Positions 22,022-34,686 of a stretch of DNA of 64,000 bases are shown here, one piece after another. Position numbers and translations under genes: made by a program. Every line of letters begins with the position of its first letter. Positions within the stretch are counted from its first letter, which is position 1. The notes beneath the pieces were generated by a model, which was not told where the DNA came from, made no database searches, and was given only the letters and a program-made list of their open reading frames with translations. Origin of the DNA: Polynucleobacter sp. AP-Kaivos-20-H2 (GTDB lineage: Bacteria > Pseudomonadota > Gammaproteobacteria > Burkholderiales > Burkholderiaceae); assembly GCF_018882215.1 (NCBI RefSeq), contig NZ_JACVOX010000002.1:682001-746000 (forward strand), in the 5' to 3' direction.

Positions 22022-22040
22022 CGCCCCTTTTTGAGAGGCG
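22022..22040 (-). promoter_or_regulatory. Third hairpin just after rplL
   Basis: CGCCTCT and AGGGGCG pair (one U-G wobble) across a 5-base loop, starting 15 bases after the rplL stop in the transcript. No T-run follows. It may protect the rplL 3' end or be part of the attenuator region downstream. Confidence 0.35.
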
Positions 22041-22055
22041 CCAGCATTGTATGCA

Positions 22056-22430
22056 TTACTTGAGTTCTGCTTTAGCGCCAGCTTCTTCAAGCTTCTTCTT
22101 AGCTTCTTCAGCCGTCTTCTTATCAACAGCTTCTTTGATTGGCTTCGGTGCACCGTCAACCAAGTCCTTAGCTTCTTTCAAGCCAAGACCAGTAATTTCG
22201 CGAACTGCCTTAATTACTGAAACCTTGTTTGCGCCAGCTTCGAGCAAGTTAACAGTGAATTCTGTTTGCTCTTCAGCAGCAGCGCCGCCAGCTGCACCAG
22301 CAGGACCAGCAACAGCCATCGCTGCAGCTGAAACGCCAAATTTCTCTTCGAACGCTTTAACCAAGTCGTTCAAATCCATAACGGACATGCTACCTACTGC
22401 ATCAATGATTTCTTCTTTAGTAATCGCCAT
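22056..22430 (-). CDS. rplL: 50S ribosomal protein L7/L12
   Basis: L7/L12 forms the flexible stalk that recruits and stimulates translation GTPases. The 124-residue acidic protein has the N-terminal dimerisation domain (1-35), an Ala/Gly-rich hinge (36-53) and the C-terminal factor-binding domain with [19 protein letters not shown]. It follows rplJ by 36 bases. Confidence 0.97.
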
Positions 22431-22466
22431 TTTTAGCTCCTAATACTTAAATAGTTAATCTGTCGC

Positions 22467-23108
22467 TTATTCAGCGGCAGGGGTTTCAGGTGTTTCTGTT
22501 CCAGCTTCTGGGGCTGCGGCTGCAGGCTCAGCACTTGCTTCTGGAGCGGCGGCTTCAGCAACTACTTCTGCTGGGGCTGCTGCTACTTCTGCTACCGGTG
22601 CTGCAACAGGAGCAGGTGCTCCTTCTGCCTTTTGTGCTGCTACTGCGCCCAATACGCGAGCCATCGCAGAAACTGGGGCCAACATCACACCCAACAACTG
22701 AGATAACAACTCGTCGCGGCTTGGAATAGACGCGAGGGATTTAACACCCGCTACGTCCAACAACTTGCCGTTATATAAGCCAGCAGTAATGACTAGCTTG
22801 TCTTGAGTCTTAGCAAAGTTCTGCAATACTTTTGCCGAAGCAATAGGATCAGCAGAGATGCCGTAAATCAAGGGGCCAACCATCGAATCAGCAAGAGGCT
22901 CAAACTGAGTGCCTTGTGCAGCACGGCGTGCCAATGTGTTCTTCAAAACGCGAAGATATACACCTTGGTCACGTGCGCTAGCACGTAGCTTTGTCAACTG
23001 CTCTACTGGAATACCACGGTATTCAGCGAGCACGACAGTTTGGGCTCCAGCCAATTGAGCGCCGACATCAGCAACAATCGCTTTTTTGTCTTGTACATTC
23101 AAAGGCAC
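22467..23108 (-). CDS. rplJ: 50S ribosomal protein L10 with long acidic tail
   Basis: L10 is the base of the stalk and binds L7/L12 dimers through its C-terminal helix. The start is GTG at 23108, with AGGAG upstream, giving [16 protein letters not shown]. Residues 1 to about 165 match ordinary L10, including [19 protein letters not shown] and the helix after it. The remaining about 48 residues are Ala, Pro and Glu rich (for example [17 protein letters not shown]) and absent from the E. coli protein, giving 213 in total. Confidence 0.96.
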   Translation of the reverse strand: MPLNVQDKKAIVADVGAQLAGAQTVVLAEYRGIPVEQLTKLRASARDQGVYLRVLKNTLARRAAQGTQFEPLADSMVGPLIYGISADPIASAKVLQNFAKTQDKLVITAGLYNGKLLDVAGVKSLASIPSRDELLSQLLGVMLAPVSAMARVLGAVAAQKAEGAPAPVAAPVAEVAAAPAEVVAEAAAPEASAEPAAAAPEAGTETPETPAAE

Positions 23109-23120
23109 GGTTTAACTCCT

Positions 23121-23144
23121 AAAAAACCAACTGTTTCCAGTTGG
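23121..23144 (-). terminator. Attenuator-like intrinsic terminator in the rplJ leader
   Basis: CCAACTG, a GAAA tetraloop and CAGTTGG form a perfect 7-base-pair stem, directly followed by TTTTTT and then by AGGAG, the rplJ ribosome binding site. Its form matches the rpoC terminator. Because it lies between the L10 leader and rplJ, it can only be conditional or partial, so an attenuator is inferred. Confidence 0.6.
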
Positions 23145-23153
23145 GGTTACACA

Positions 23154-23219
23154 CCAGCGTCTGATCATTTGTTCACAAAGTTCTTGTGAAAATCTTTTCA
23201 GGGTCGCCATCTGCGCTGG
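23154..23219 (-). promoter_or_regulatory. Candidate L10 (rplJ) leader RNA
   Basis: In minus-strand RNA, CCAGCG (23219-23214) pairs with CGCTGG (23159-23154), enclosing a second stem TTCACAA/TTGTGAA (23190-23184 with 23178-23172) and the unpaired-rich stretch CAGATGGCGACCCTG. A closing stem, internal bulges and an inner hairpin upstream of rplJ are the layout of the known L10-L12 feedback leader. The match is by layout; a covariance-model search would decide. Confidence 0.6.
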
Positions 23220-23346
23220 CTATTACTTTCGTAACGATTAAGAATTCATCTCTATAAAAGCAAACTCATTCACCAACGGTCTTTGATGTTCGACTCTCAC
23301 CCAAAGAGCGGGAGTCGACCCAAAGTTCTTTTTTGTTACAGGCTAA

Positions 23347-24048
23347 TTAAGCTGCTGCCTGTAACGATGCTTGGTCTACGCGTACGCCTGCACCCATGGT
23401 GCTGCTTACGGCAACCTTCTTTAAATAAATACCCTTAGATGCAGGTGGCTTTGCTTTATTCAAAGCCTCGAGCAATGCGAGCAAGTTGGACTTCAATGCA
23501 GTTGGCTCGAATGAACGACGGCCAATGCTTGCGTGCACGATACCGGCTTTGTCCACACGGAACTGAACTTGACCAGCTTTTGCATTTTTAACTGCAGTAG
23601 CAACGTCAGGAGTTACTGTTCCAACTTTTGGATTCGGCATCAAACCACGTGGGCCCAATACTTGACCTAAAGTACCAACAATTTTCATTGTGTCTGGGGA
23701 TGCGATCAAAATATCGAAATCAATTTTGCCGCCTTTAATTTGTTCAGCAAGCTCTTCCATGCCAACGATTTCTGCACCAGCGGCTTTAGCTTGTTCAGCC
23801 TTCTCGCCTTGAGCAAAAACAGCCACACGAACATGCTTACCTGTACCAGCTGGGAGCACTACTGCGCCACGCACAACTTGGTCAGATTTCTTAGCATCAA
23901 TACCTAACTGAACTGCAACGTCGATTGACTCATCAAACTTAGCAGTTGCACACTCTTTAACGAGGTTCAATGCGTCATCTAATGAATAGAATTTATTGCG
24001 ATCAACTTTAGATTGAATAGCTTTTACACGTTTAGATAATTTAGTCAT
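23347..24048 (-). CDS. rplA: 50S ribosomal protein L1
   Basis: L1 forms the mobile stalk at the E site and is the repressor of the rplKA mRNA in many bacteria. The 233-residue protein has the two-domain L1 fold with the signature [15 protein letters not shown] near residue 128 and the [14 protein letters not shown] segment. Its start lies two bases after the rplK stop. Confidence 0.97.
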   Translation of the reverse strand: MTKLSKRVKAIQSKVDRNKFYSLDDALNLVKECATAKFDESIDVAVQLGIDAKKSDQVVRGAVVLPAGTGKHVRVAVFAQGEKAEQAKAAGAEIVGMEELAEQIKGGKIDFDILIASPDTMKIVGTLGQVLGPRGLMPNPKVGTVTPDVATAVKNAKAGQVQFRVDKAGIVHASIGRRSFEPTALKSNLLALLEALNKAKPPASKGIYLKKVAVSSTMGAGVRVDQASLQAAA

Positions 24049-24050
24049 GA

Positions 24051-24482
24051 TTAGAGACCTTCCACAGTGATGCCCATGGAACGGGCGCTACCAGCGATTG
24101 TTCTAACAGCTGCGTCCATATCGGCTGCTGTCAAATCTGGCATTTTTGCTTTAGCGATTTCTTCCGCTTGAGCACGAGTAATTGAACCCACTTTATCGGT
24201 ATGAGGACGTGGTGATCCTTTTTCAATCTTCGCAGCCTTCTTAATCATGATGGTTGCTGGAGGAGTCTTCATAATGAATGTGAAGCTCTTATCAGCAAAC
24301 GCTGTAATCACGACTGGAATTGGAAGACCTGGTTCCATGCTCTGAGTTTGAGCATTGAACGCCTTACAGAATTCCATAATATTAAGGCCGCGTTGACCCA
24401 ATGCTGGACCTACGGGTGGTGATGGATTTGCTTTACCTGCAGGGATCTGCAGCTTAATAAAGCCAATAATCTTCTTTGCCAT
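24051..24482 (-). CDS. rplK: 50S ribosomal protein L11
   Basis: L11 binds the GTPase-associated centre and is needed for RelA activation by uncharged tRNA. The 143-residue protein contains the thiostrepton-region N-terminus [20 protein letters not shown] and the C-terminal signature [19 protein letters not shown]. It is followed directly by rplA. Confidence 0.97.
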   Translation of the reverse strand: MAKKIIGFIKLQIPAGKANPSPPVGPALGQRGLNIMEFCKAFNAQTQSMEPGLPIPVVITAFADKSFTFIMKTPPATIMIKKAAKIEKGSPRPHTDKVGSITRAQAEEIAKAKMPDLTAADMDAAVRTIAGSARSMGITVEGL

Positions 24483-24622
24483 GTGTTGCTCCTAAAAGCG
24501 CGCCTAACCTCATAAGGAGAGACCGCTGTTGAGTAAACGCTTCGCTAGTTTTTGGCTTTCTAGCTCCGCTCCTCGGTTAAATACAAAAACTAAATAACCA
24601 CTTCAAACTTACCGCTACTGCA

Positions 24623-24646
24623 AAACAGGACTAAGTCCTTGTTTTT
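24623..24646 (-). terminator. Weak terminator-like hairpin after nusG
   Basis: ACAAGGAC and GTCCTGT pair around a TTA loop with one bulge, beginning at the nusG stop codon, followed in minus-strand sense by TTTTGC. The short stem suggests partial termination between secE-nusG and rplK-rplA. The rest of the 162-base spacer (24483-24644) is not otherwise explained. Confidence 0.3.
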
Positions 24647-25217
24647 ACATCTTTTCTACTTGGCCGAACTCCAGCTCAACTGGGGTACCGCGGCCAAAAA
24701 TTGTAACAGAAACGCGCAATCTTGACTTCTCATAATTGACTTCTTCGATGTTTCCGTTGAAATCAATAAATGGACCTTCTTTAACGCGTACGATCTCGCC
24801 AACCTCAAATAGGGTCTTAGGCTTAGGTTTATCCACCCCAGCCTGCATTTGATCCATGATTTTGGCTACTTCAGCTGTAGAAATCGGGCTTGGGCGGTTA
24901 CGAACACCACCAACGAAACCGGTCACTTTTGGCGTATTTTTCACCAAATGCCAGCTCTCATCGGTCATTTCCATCTCAATCAGAACATATCCTGGGAAGA
25001 AACGACGCTCAGAAACTGACTTGGTGCCGGACTTGATCTCCACAACCTCTTCGGAAGGGACCAAAATACGGCCAAATTTCTCAGGCATTCCAGAACGAGC
25101 AATGCGCTCTTCAAGGCCTCTTTTCACGCTTTTTTCCATTCCGGAATAAGCATGAATGACATACCAGCGCATATTGCCGGTAGCTTGTGGATTAGTAGCT
25201 ACTTCAGAATCAATCAT
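24645..25217 (-). CDS. nusG: Transcription antitermination factor NusG
   Basis: NusG binds RNA polymerase, suppresses pausing, and links to Rho or S10. The 190-residue protein has the NGN domain (about residues 17-125; [19 protein letters not shown]) and a C-terminal KOW domain (about 135-190) with [16 protein letters not shown]. The first 16 residues are a short family-variable extension. It follows secE by seven bases. Confidence 0.97.
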   Translation of the reverse strand: MIDSEVATNPQATGNMRWYVIHAYSGMEKSVKRGLEERIARSGMPEKFGRILVPSEEVVEIKSGTKSVSERRFFPGYVLIEMEMTDESWHLVKNTPKVTGFVGGVRNRPSPISTAEVAKIMDQMQAGVDKPKPKTLFEVGEIVRVKEGPFIDFNGNIEEVNYEKSRLRVSVTIFGRGTPVELEFGQVEKM

Positions 25218-25224
25218 TTTTTAC

Positions 25225-25602
25225 TCACTTCCAGCCCAAAAAGACTGAAAAAACTAGCCATTCAATCAATTTGTCTGCAATCCACAAAAACAAGGACATG
25301 ATCAGAACAAAGCCAAATACGACTAGAGTCATTTGGGTGGTCTCTTTACGAGTTGGCCAAACAACCTTTTTTACTTCATACCAAGAATCTTTTGCGTAGG
25401 CGATAAAGCGGCGCCCATCTGGTGAAATCGCCACAATCAAAACTGCAGCAGCAATACCGCCAAACAAAACAGCGAGACGAATCAACATAGATTGATCTAC
25501 CAGCGTGTAGTACAAGACTAGCGCTGCAACGACGACTAAAGCAGCGAGTCCAGAGACCCAGCCGCTTTTTTCTTCAGTATGACTTGCTGTTTGATGAGAC
25601 AT
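25225..25602 (-). CDS. secE: Protein translocase subunit SecE
   Basis: SecE clamps SecY in the inner-membrane Sec translocon. The 125-residue protein has three predicted membrane helices (about 17-35, 41-60 and 90-118), as in E. coli. The conserved amphipathic segment DSWYEVKKVVWPTRKET precedes the last helix. It is just downstream of tRNA-Trp and in operon with nusG. Confidence 0.97.
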   Translation of the reverse strand: MSHQTASHTEEKSGWVSGLAALVVVAALVLYYTLVDQSMLIRLAVLFGGIAAAVLIVAISPDGRRFIAYAKDSWYEVKKVVWPTRKETTQMTLVVFGFVLIMSLFLWIADKLIEWLVFSVFLGWK

Positions 25603-25622
25603 ATTGCTTTCAGTTCAAATCG

Positions 25623-25698
25623 TGGCAGGGGCGGAGGGCATCGAACCCCCAACCTTTGGTTTTGGAGACCAACGCTCTGCCAATTGAGCTACACCCCT
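25623..25698 (-). tRNA. tRNA-Trp (CCA)
   Basis: A 76-base cloverleaf with encoded CCA end. The anticodon loop is CTCCAAA, giving anticodon CCA. It lies between tuf copy 2 and secE, the conserved betaproteobacterial position. Confidence 0.96.
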
Positions 25699-25725
25699 TT
25701 ATAAAAACTAATTAAAACTTACTAC

Positions 25726-26916
25726 TTAAGCCAAAATCTTTGCAACCACGCCGGCGCCAACAGTACGGCCACCTTCACGGATCGCAAAACGTAAACCTTC
25801 TTCCATCGCGATTGGAGCGATGAGTTTTACGGTAATCGTGACGTTATCGCCAGGCATGACCATTTCTTTGTCTTTTGGCAACTCGATTGAACCCGTTACG
25901 TCCGTTGTACGGAAGTAAAACTGTGGACGATAGTTGTTAAAGAATGGTGTATGACGACCACCTTCATCTTTACCCAAGATGTAAACCTCGGCTGTAAAGT
26001 GAGTATGTGGGGTGATTGAACCTGGCTTAGCCAATACTTGGCCGCGCTCAACTTCTTCACGTTTTGTACCGCGTAACAAGATACCAACGTTATCGCCTGC
26101 TTGACCTTGGTCGAGCAATTTGCGGAACATTTCAACACCAGTACAAGTTGTCTTGAGTGTTGGCTTGATACCGATGATTTCAATCTCTTCACCTACTTTA
26201 ACGATACCGCGCTCGATACGACCGGTTACAACAGTACCGCGACCGGAGATAGAGAACACGTCTTCTACTGGCATCAAGAACGCGCCGTCAACAGCACGCT
26301 CTGGAGTTGGGATGTAAGTATCTAATGCTTCAGCCAATTTCATGATGGCTTCTTTACCCAATGGGCCTTCGTCGCCTTCAAGGGCTAACTTGGCAGAACC
26401 TTGGATGATTGGTGTGTCATCGCCAGGGAAGTTGTACTTCGATAAAAGCTCACGAACTTCCATTTCAACGAGTTCTAACAATTCAGCATCGTCAACCATG
26501 TCGCACTTGTTGAGGAACACCACGATGTAAGGAACGCCCACTTGGCGTGCCAAAAGGATGTGCTCACGTGTTTGTGGCATTGGGCCGTCAGCAGCAGAGC
26601 AAACTAAAATTGCGCCGTCCATCTGAGCAGCACCCGTAATCATGTTCTTCACGTAGTCAGCATGTCCTGGGCAATCAACGTGTGCGTAGTGACGGTTTGC
26701 AGTCTCGTACTCAACGTGCGCAGTATTAATCGTAATACCACGTGCTTTTTCTTCAGGAGCAGCATCGATCTGATCGTATGCTTTAGCTTCGCCACCGAAT
26801 GCTTTAGAAAGCACGGTTGCAATTGCTGCTGTCAATGTCGTTTTACCGTGGTCAACGTGACCGATAGTGCCTACGTTTACGTGCGGTTTTGTCCGCTCGA
26901 ATTTTTCTTTTGCCAT
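25726..26916 (-). CDS. tuf: Elongation factor Tu, copy 2
   Basis: The 396-residue protein is identical to copy 1 (8903-10093) and carries the same GTPase motifs. The two DNA copies appear identical across 25716-26930 and 8893-10107, ending only a few bases outside the coding region. This copy is cotranscribed with tRNAs Tyr, Gly and Thr upstream, as in tufB of E. coli. Confidence 0.98.
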   Translation of the reverse strand: MAKEKFERTKPHVNVGTIGHVDHGKTTLTAAIATVLSKAFGGEAKAYDQIDAAPEEKARGITINTAHVEYETANRHYAHVDCPGHADYVKNMITGAAQMDGAILVCSAADGPMPQTREHILLARQVGVPYIVVFLNKCDMVDDAELLELVEMEVRELLSKYNFPGDDTPIIQGSAKLALEGDEGPLGKEAIMKLAEALDTYIPTPERAVDGAFLMPVEDVFSISGRGTVVTGRIERGIVKVGEEIEIIGIKPTLKTTCTGVEMFRKLLDQGQAGDNVGILLRGTKREEVERGQVLAKPGSITPHTHFTAEVYILGKDEGGRHTPFFNNYRPQFYFRTTDVTGSIELPKDKEMVMPGDNVTITVKLIAPIAMEEGLRFAIREGGRTVGAGVVAKILA

Positions 26917-26980
26917 TTTTAATCTGCCTTTAGTTAACTCTTAAACCAAACACGAAATACACAATTAATAAAATCAAACA

Positions 26981-27055
<75 letters not shown>

Positions 27056-27076
27056 GAAATCTAATGCAACAAATTC

Positions 27077-27150
27077 TGGAGCGGGATAAGAGAATCGAAC
27101 TCTTGACCGAAGATTGGAAATCTGCTGTTTTACCATTAAACTAATCCCGC
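27077..27150 (-). tRNA. tRNA-Gly (TCC)
   Basis: A 74-base cloverleaf with encoded CCA. The anticodon loop is TTCCAAT, anticodon TCC. It lies between tRNA-Tyr and tRNA-Thr. Confidence 0.95.
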
Positions 27151-27155
27151 ACATC

Positions 27156-27240
27156 TGGTGGAGGGGGTAGGATTCGAACCTACGTAGGCATAGCCAACAG
27201 ATTTACAGTCTGCCTCCTTTAGCCGCTCGGACACCCCTCC
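27156..27240 (-). tRNA. tRNA-Tyr (GTA)
   Basis: An 85-base class II tRNA with a long variable arm and encoded CCA. The anticodon loop CTGTAAA gives anticodon GTA. It is the first gene of the tRNA-tuf operon and lies six bases before tRNA-Gly. Confidence 0.96.
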
Positions 27241-27251
27241 GCGAACCGAAC

Positions 27252-27280
27252 ATTTTGACTCCAAATGGAGTTTCTGTCAA
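27252..27280 (-). promoter_or_regulatory. Predicted promoter of the tRNA-Tyr/Gly/Thr-tuf operon
   Basis: The minus strand reads TTGACA, exactly 17 bases, then CAAAAT. The start would lie about 5 bases before the tRNA. The spacer contains a perfect inverted repeat ACTCC-N4-GGAGT (27258-27271). Confidence 0.55.
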
Positions 27281-27304
27281 TATCTCTAAACGCTTTGCAC
27301 AAGT

Positions 27305-27336
27305 AAAAACGCCCAGACCTAAGAGGGTCTGGGCGT
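27305..27336 (-). terminator. Intrinsic terminator of the rRNA operon
   Basis: ACGCCCAGACC and GGTCTGGGCGT form an 11-base-pair stem across a short loop, followed in minus-strand sense by TTTTAC. It starts about ten bases after the 5S rRNA end. Confidence 0.85.
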
Positions 27337-27344
27337 CGCATTGG

Positions 27345-27460
27345 TGCCCGGCAGTTACCTACTTTCACACGGGTAATCCGCACTATCATCGGCGTAAAGT
27401 CGTTTCACTGTCCTGTTCGGGATGGGAAGGAGTGGTTCCAACTTGCTATGGTCACCGGGC
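27345..27460 (-). rRNA. rrf: 5S ribosomal RNA
   Basis: The minus strand starts GCCCGGTGACCATAGC and ends GGTAACTGCCGGGC, so the 5' and 3' ends pair into helix I. The inner CCATCCCGAACAGGACAGTG is the conserved loop of 5S rRNA. The ends are set by eye to within a few bases. Confidence 0.95.
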
Positions 27461-27553
27461 GTAGAGGGTCGAGTTGCTGATTAAATCAACAACTCTATTT
27501 GAGTAAGCATGTAATAAGGATGCAGATTAAATCTGGCAAACATCCAACACAAT

Positions 27554-27565
27554 AGTGCTGGTTAT

Positions 27566-27574
<9 letters not shown>
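27554..27574 (-). other. 23S processing stem, 3' half
   Basis: This stretch is complementary to the region just before the 23S 5' end (about 30431-30453), both centred on TTATAGGATCAAG. Pairing brings the 23S ends together for RNase III cutting. The spacer between 23S and 5S (about 27461-27565) holds nothing else I recognise. Confidence 0.6.
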
Positions 27575-30439
<2,865 letters not shown>

Positions 30440-30636
30440 CTATAACGAGCACCATTGCTAGCGCCTGTTACAGGTTTACTTCTACTTCTGACATGTTTGC
30501 CGTAATCCAAACTGTAAGTACTTTGTTAAGAACTTGGTAAAACTCGTTTGTATTACTGATTGATGATTCAATCTTTACCCTTATTACATTGTCAAATGTC
30601 CTCTCAAAGAAACATTTGACACTTTGCTTACTCAAA

Positions 30637-30649
30637 TTTTTAAAGAACA
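30637..30649 (-). promoter_or_regulatory. boxA antitermination site in the 16S-23S spacer
   Basis: The minus strand reads TGTTCTTTAAAAA, matching the boxA core that recruits NusB and S10. It lies about 200 bases before the 23S gene, downstream of tRNA-Ala. The surrounding 30442-30706 is transcribed spacer without another gene. Confidence 0.6.
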
Positions 30650-30706
30650 GCCATAAATGGCAAAACTAAACAATCGTTAAATCGCTTAGTTTTGACATTT
30701 AGATGA

Positions 30707-30782
30707 TGGTGGAGGATGACGGGATCGAACCGACGACCCCCTGCTTGCAAAGCAGGTGCTCTCCCAGCTGAGCTAATCCCCC
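30707..30782 (-). tRNA. tRNA-Ala (TGC)
   Basis: A 76-base cloverleaf with encoded CCA in the 16S-23S spacer. The anticodon loop TTTGCAA gives anticodon TGC. The acceptor stem is GGGGGAT/ATCCTCC with one G-U pair. Confidence 0.96.
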
Positions 30783-30812
30783 AACGTCCCACTAAGTCTT
30801 GTTTCTGGCTGG

Positions 30813-30889
30813 TGGTGGGTCTGGTAGGACTTGAACCTACGACCCCTGCGTTATCAACACAGTGCTCTAACCAGCTGAGCTACAGACCC
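30813..30889 (-). tRNA. tRNA-Ile (GAT)
   Basis: A 77-base cloverleaf with encoded CCA in the 16S-23S spacer. The anticodon loop TTGATAA gives anticodon GAT. It comes first after 16S, the usual Ile-Ala order. Confidence 0.96.
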
Positions 30890-30900
30890 GTGGCTTTTAT

Positions 30901-30926
30901 TGTCAACCGATAAGTGTGGGCACTAG
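30901..30926 (-). other. 16S processing stem, 3' half
   Basis: This stretch pairs with the leader stretch 32607-32633 over about 25 bases with only a few mismatches, around the shared TTATCGGTTGAC core. It is the RNase III stalk that loops out the 16S precursor. Confidence 0.65.
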
Positions 30927-30944
30927 GATTCAGCATCTTTTCTC

Positions 30945-32483
<1,539 letters not shown>

Positions 32484-32606
32484 TCCTGTGATCCTTGCGG
32501 ATCGTCGCACTCATTCAAGAAATTGACTTGGTAATAAAACCAAATCTTTTTACTGTCTATGAGTACTATTTATTTACATCTGTCCCGAAGGACTGGATGC
32601 TTTCAC

Positions 32607-32633
32607 TTAGTACCCACAATTATCGGTTGACTA
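32607..32633 (-). other. 16S processing stem, 5' half
   Basis: Complementary partner of 30901-30926 in the rRNA leader, about 125 bases before the 16S 5' end. See that entry for the pairing. Confidence 0.65.
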
Positions 32634-32634
32634 A

Positions 32635-32645
32635 TTTTTAAAGAG
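32635..32645 (-). promoter_or_regulatory. boxA site in the rRNA leader
   Basis: The minus strand reads CTCTTTAAAAA, the boxA core, about 40 bases after the predicted transcription start. It matches the second site in the 16S-23S spacer. Confidence 0.65.
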
Positions 32646-32691
32646 GGCTGGCTTGTTACTTGTTTCAAATAACATCCAGCAGAGAGATGAG

Positions 32692-32720
32692 ACTATATCC
32701 CACTTTTTCAGGGTCGTCAA
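32692..32720 (-). promoter_or_regulatory. rRNA operon promoter
   Basis: The minus strand reads TTGACG, exactly 17 bases, then TATAGT. The start would be near 32685. The region upstream, 32721-32860, is strongly A/T rich with A-tracts and could act as an UP element. The spacer 32484-32963 otherwise holds the leader with boxA and processing stem and, on the plus strand, the GNAT promoter. Confidence 0.85.
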
Positions 32721-32928
32721 CACCTTTCGTACTCTCTTACTTAAAAAAGGCTAAGTTTTTTCTTACCTCAAAAATATAGCTAATTAAAACAATGGGTTAG
32801 ATTTCGAAAAAAAATTCAACTTTTTTTGAAATTTTCCTAATTTTTAGGGGTTTAGGCCTAGTCTATCCAAAAAATACGCTGTTTTTTCATGCTTATTTGG
32901 CATATTTCCAACAAACCTAGGGAAAACC

Positions 32929-32957
32929 CTGAAACTTTCCCCCATTCCTGCTAAGAT
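32929..32957 (+). promoter_or_regulatory. Predicted promoter of a leaderless GNAT transcript
   Basis: CTGAAA, 17 bases, then TAAGAT preceded by TGC (an extended -10). The expected start, about seven bases downstream, falls on the ATG at 32964. Confidence 0.4.
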
Positions 32958-32963
32958 AAAGCT

Positions 32964-33620
32964 ATGAACAATAAACATGCGAGTAGTCACTTGCCTTCAA
33001 GCCCTTATTCGGCTAGGCAGGCTGTACCTGTTCGCGAACTTCACGCCGGATATAGAGAAGAAATACTGAATCATTTATTGCAACTAAATGATGAAGATAG
33101 ACGACTACGGTTTGGTACTCAGACCCCCGATGAGGTGATTCGTCACTATGTTGAGAGCCTCGATTTCAATCGGGACGTCATTTTTGGTGTTTTCAATTTA
33201 GACCTAGAGCTAGTTGGCATGGCCCATCTAGCCTATTTGCCTGAGCGCAAGGGCGAGGCACGAGCTGCTGAATTTGGTGTGTCTGTCCTACCAGAAGGGC
33301 GCTCCCAAGGGCTCGGCACAGCCTTGTTACAACGCTCAGCCGTTCACTCACGCAACACCAACATTGAAACCCTTTATGTTCATTGTCTTGCCAATAACAA
33401 AGCCATGATGCATTTGGCTCAAAAGGCAGGGATGACCGTTGAATACGCCTATGGCGATGCTGATGCTTGCCTTAAGTTGCCCCCAGCAAATCCCGCAACT
33501 ATTGTGGAAGAGGCCGCCAATGCGCAGTGGGCTGGCATGGACTACGCCCTAAAAGAAAACCTCAAACGCTCTAATCAAGCCTGGTGGTGGCTCTTAGGAA
33601 GACCCGGTCTAGCGCCTTAA
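32964..33620 (+). CDS. GNAT-family N-acetyltransferase
   Basis: A 218-residue member of the Gcn5-related acetyltransferases, which move an acetyl group from acetyl-CoA to an amine. The fold spans about residues 20-165: the acetyl-CoA loop is EGRSQGLGTALLQR (about 112-125), preceded by the beta strand AAEFGVSVLP and followed by NNKAMMHLAQKAGM. The C-terminus (about 170-218) is an extra Trp-rich helix, SNQAWWWLLGRPG. Substrate unknown. It is divergent from the rRNA operon and has no visible ribosome binding site. Confidence 0.85.
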   Translation: MNNKHASSHLPSSPYSARQAVPVRELHAGYREEILNHLLQLNDEDRRLRFGTQTPDEVIRHYVESLDFNRDVIFGVFNLDLELVGMAHLAYLPERKGEARAAEFGVSVLPEGRSQGLGTALLQRSAVHSRNTNIETLYVHCLANNKAMMHLAQKAGMTVEYAYGDADACLKLPPANPATIVEEAANAQWAGMDYALKENLKRSNQAWWWLLGRPGLAP

Positions 33621-33629
33621 CTTCTAGCC

Positions 33630-33983
33630 TTAGTTTTTGTTGGGTGCGCCACGCAATATCCAGCTAGTTAATGTAGATAAATCCACATCACTCAATTTTG
33701 AGTTGGCCGGCATAGGCACAACGCCCCAAGAACCAGACCCTCCTTTAGCAATTTTATTTTTTAAAAATGCTTGAGCATTGGGGTCGTTCTTATATTTTTC
33801 TGCCACCGCTTGAAAACTAGGGCCAACAATTTTTTTATTGATTGCATGGCAGCCCAAGCAAGCATTTTGTTTTGCAAGTGCGAATGCATTCTCGTCTTGA
33901 ATATTCGCCTGCGCAGTAGGCAAGAAATAAGCGAGCGCTGTAAATAAAAAAACTATTTTTACAATCGCTCGCTTTTTAAACAT
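33630..33983 (-). CDS. Small periplasmic class I cytochrome c
   Basis: A soluble electron carrier with one covalent heme. I chose the ATG at 33983 (MFKKRAIVK, 117 residues); upstream TTG and GTG codons are weaker. A Sec signal peptide runs to about residue 27 (LPTAQA). The mature part has the heme motif CLGCH and the Met ligand segment VPMPANSKLSD, like the c8/c551 group. It lies 18 bases after the BON lipoprotein gene and may share its transcript. Confidence 0.88.
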   Translation of the reverse strand: MFKKRAIVKIVFLFTALAYFLPTAQANIQDENAFALAKQNACLGCHAINKKIVGPSFQAVAEKYKNDPNAQAFLKNKIAKGGSGSWGVVPMPANSKLSDVDLSTLTSWILRGAPNKN

Positions 33984-34001
33984 CACCAACCTACAAAGAA
34001 A

Positions 34002-34652
34002 TTATTGAAATTTTGGAGGGCTACTAGGTTGAGTTTGATCTGCTTTGCCTTGCTTTTCTAAGCGAACTTTTTCTTCTTGAGAAATGATGTCGAAGTAAAC
34101 GTAAACATCTTTTACACCATTCGTATTGCTCGCAATTTTCTTAGCGAGGTCAGCTTCACTTTGCGTCAAGATCCCCATAAGATAGACGCTACTTCCTTCC
34201 GCCACAATAACCATAGAGTTTGAAGGTAACTGGTCAGTAAAGACCATTTGTGTTTTGATCTTAGACTCGAGATAAGAGTCATTTGCGCGTGATGTGTAAC
34301 TACTGTTTGGCCCAATAACCAATTCATTAAACACAGAGCGCGCATTCTTCATCGCCTTGACATAAGCGCCTGCCTCACCCTTAATATCAGCATCCTTCAC
34401 TTCGCCAGTGAGCAATACTTTTTGATTAAACGAAGTCACGTTAATGTGTGCGTTATCACCAAATCTCTTTGCTAGCGCATTCTCTGCCTCTAACTCAATC
34501 CCTTTGTCAATTGCTTGCACGGCTGGTGTGCGTCGATCCGCCATTACGGCAGCGCCCGCCGCTACCCCACCAACAGCAACCACTGCGCATGCAGAAAGTT
34601 GTGAAGCAATGAGAGTAGCGAGAAACAGTCTTCTGAGGAATGAGATTTTCAT
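34002..34652 (-). CDS. dolP: BON-domain outer-membrane lipoprotein (DolP/YraP-like)
   Basis: The 216-residue protein has a lipobox, LSAC, with the lipidated Cys at residue 22, and two BON domains (about 50-115 and 125-190). E. coli DolP has the same dual-BON layout, binds anionic lipids and supports outer-membrane integrity. The neighbours (SIS protein, then rsmI) match the E. coli yraL-yraO-yraP locus, which supports the assignment. The C-terminus is a Lys/Gln/Pro-rich tail. Confidence 0.85.
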   Translation of the reverse strand: MKISFLRRLFLATLIASQLSACAVVAVGGVAAGAAVMADRRTPAVQAIDKGIELEAENALAKRFGDNAHINVTSFNQKVLLTGEVKDADIKGEAGAYVKAMKNARSVFNELVIGPNSSYTSRANDSYLESKIKTQMVFTDQLPSNSMVIVAEGSSVYLMGILTQSEADLAKKIASNTNGVKDVYVYFDIISQEEKVRLEKQGKADQTQPSSPPKFQ

Positions 34653-34686
34653 TTAGGTAATTTCTGTATTGAAGTAACAATAATTT

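Noticed and set aside
22051..22443. A 130-codon frame antisense to rplL
   Set aside because: Mirror of the codon bias of rplL, with no ribosome binding site or known domain.
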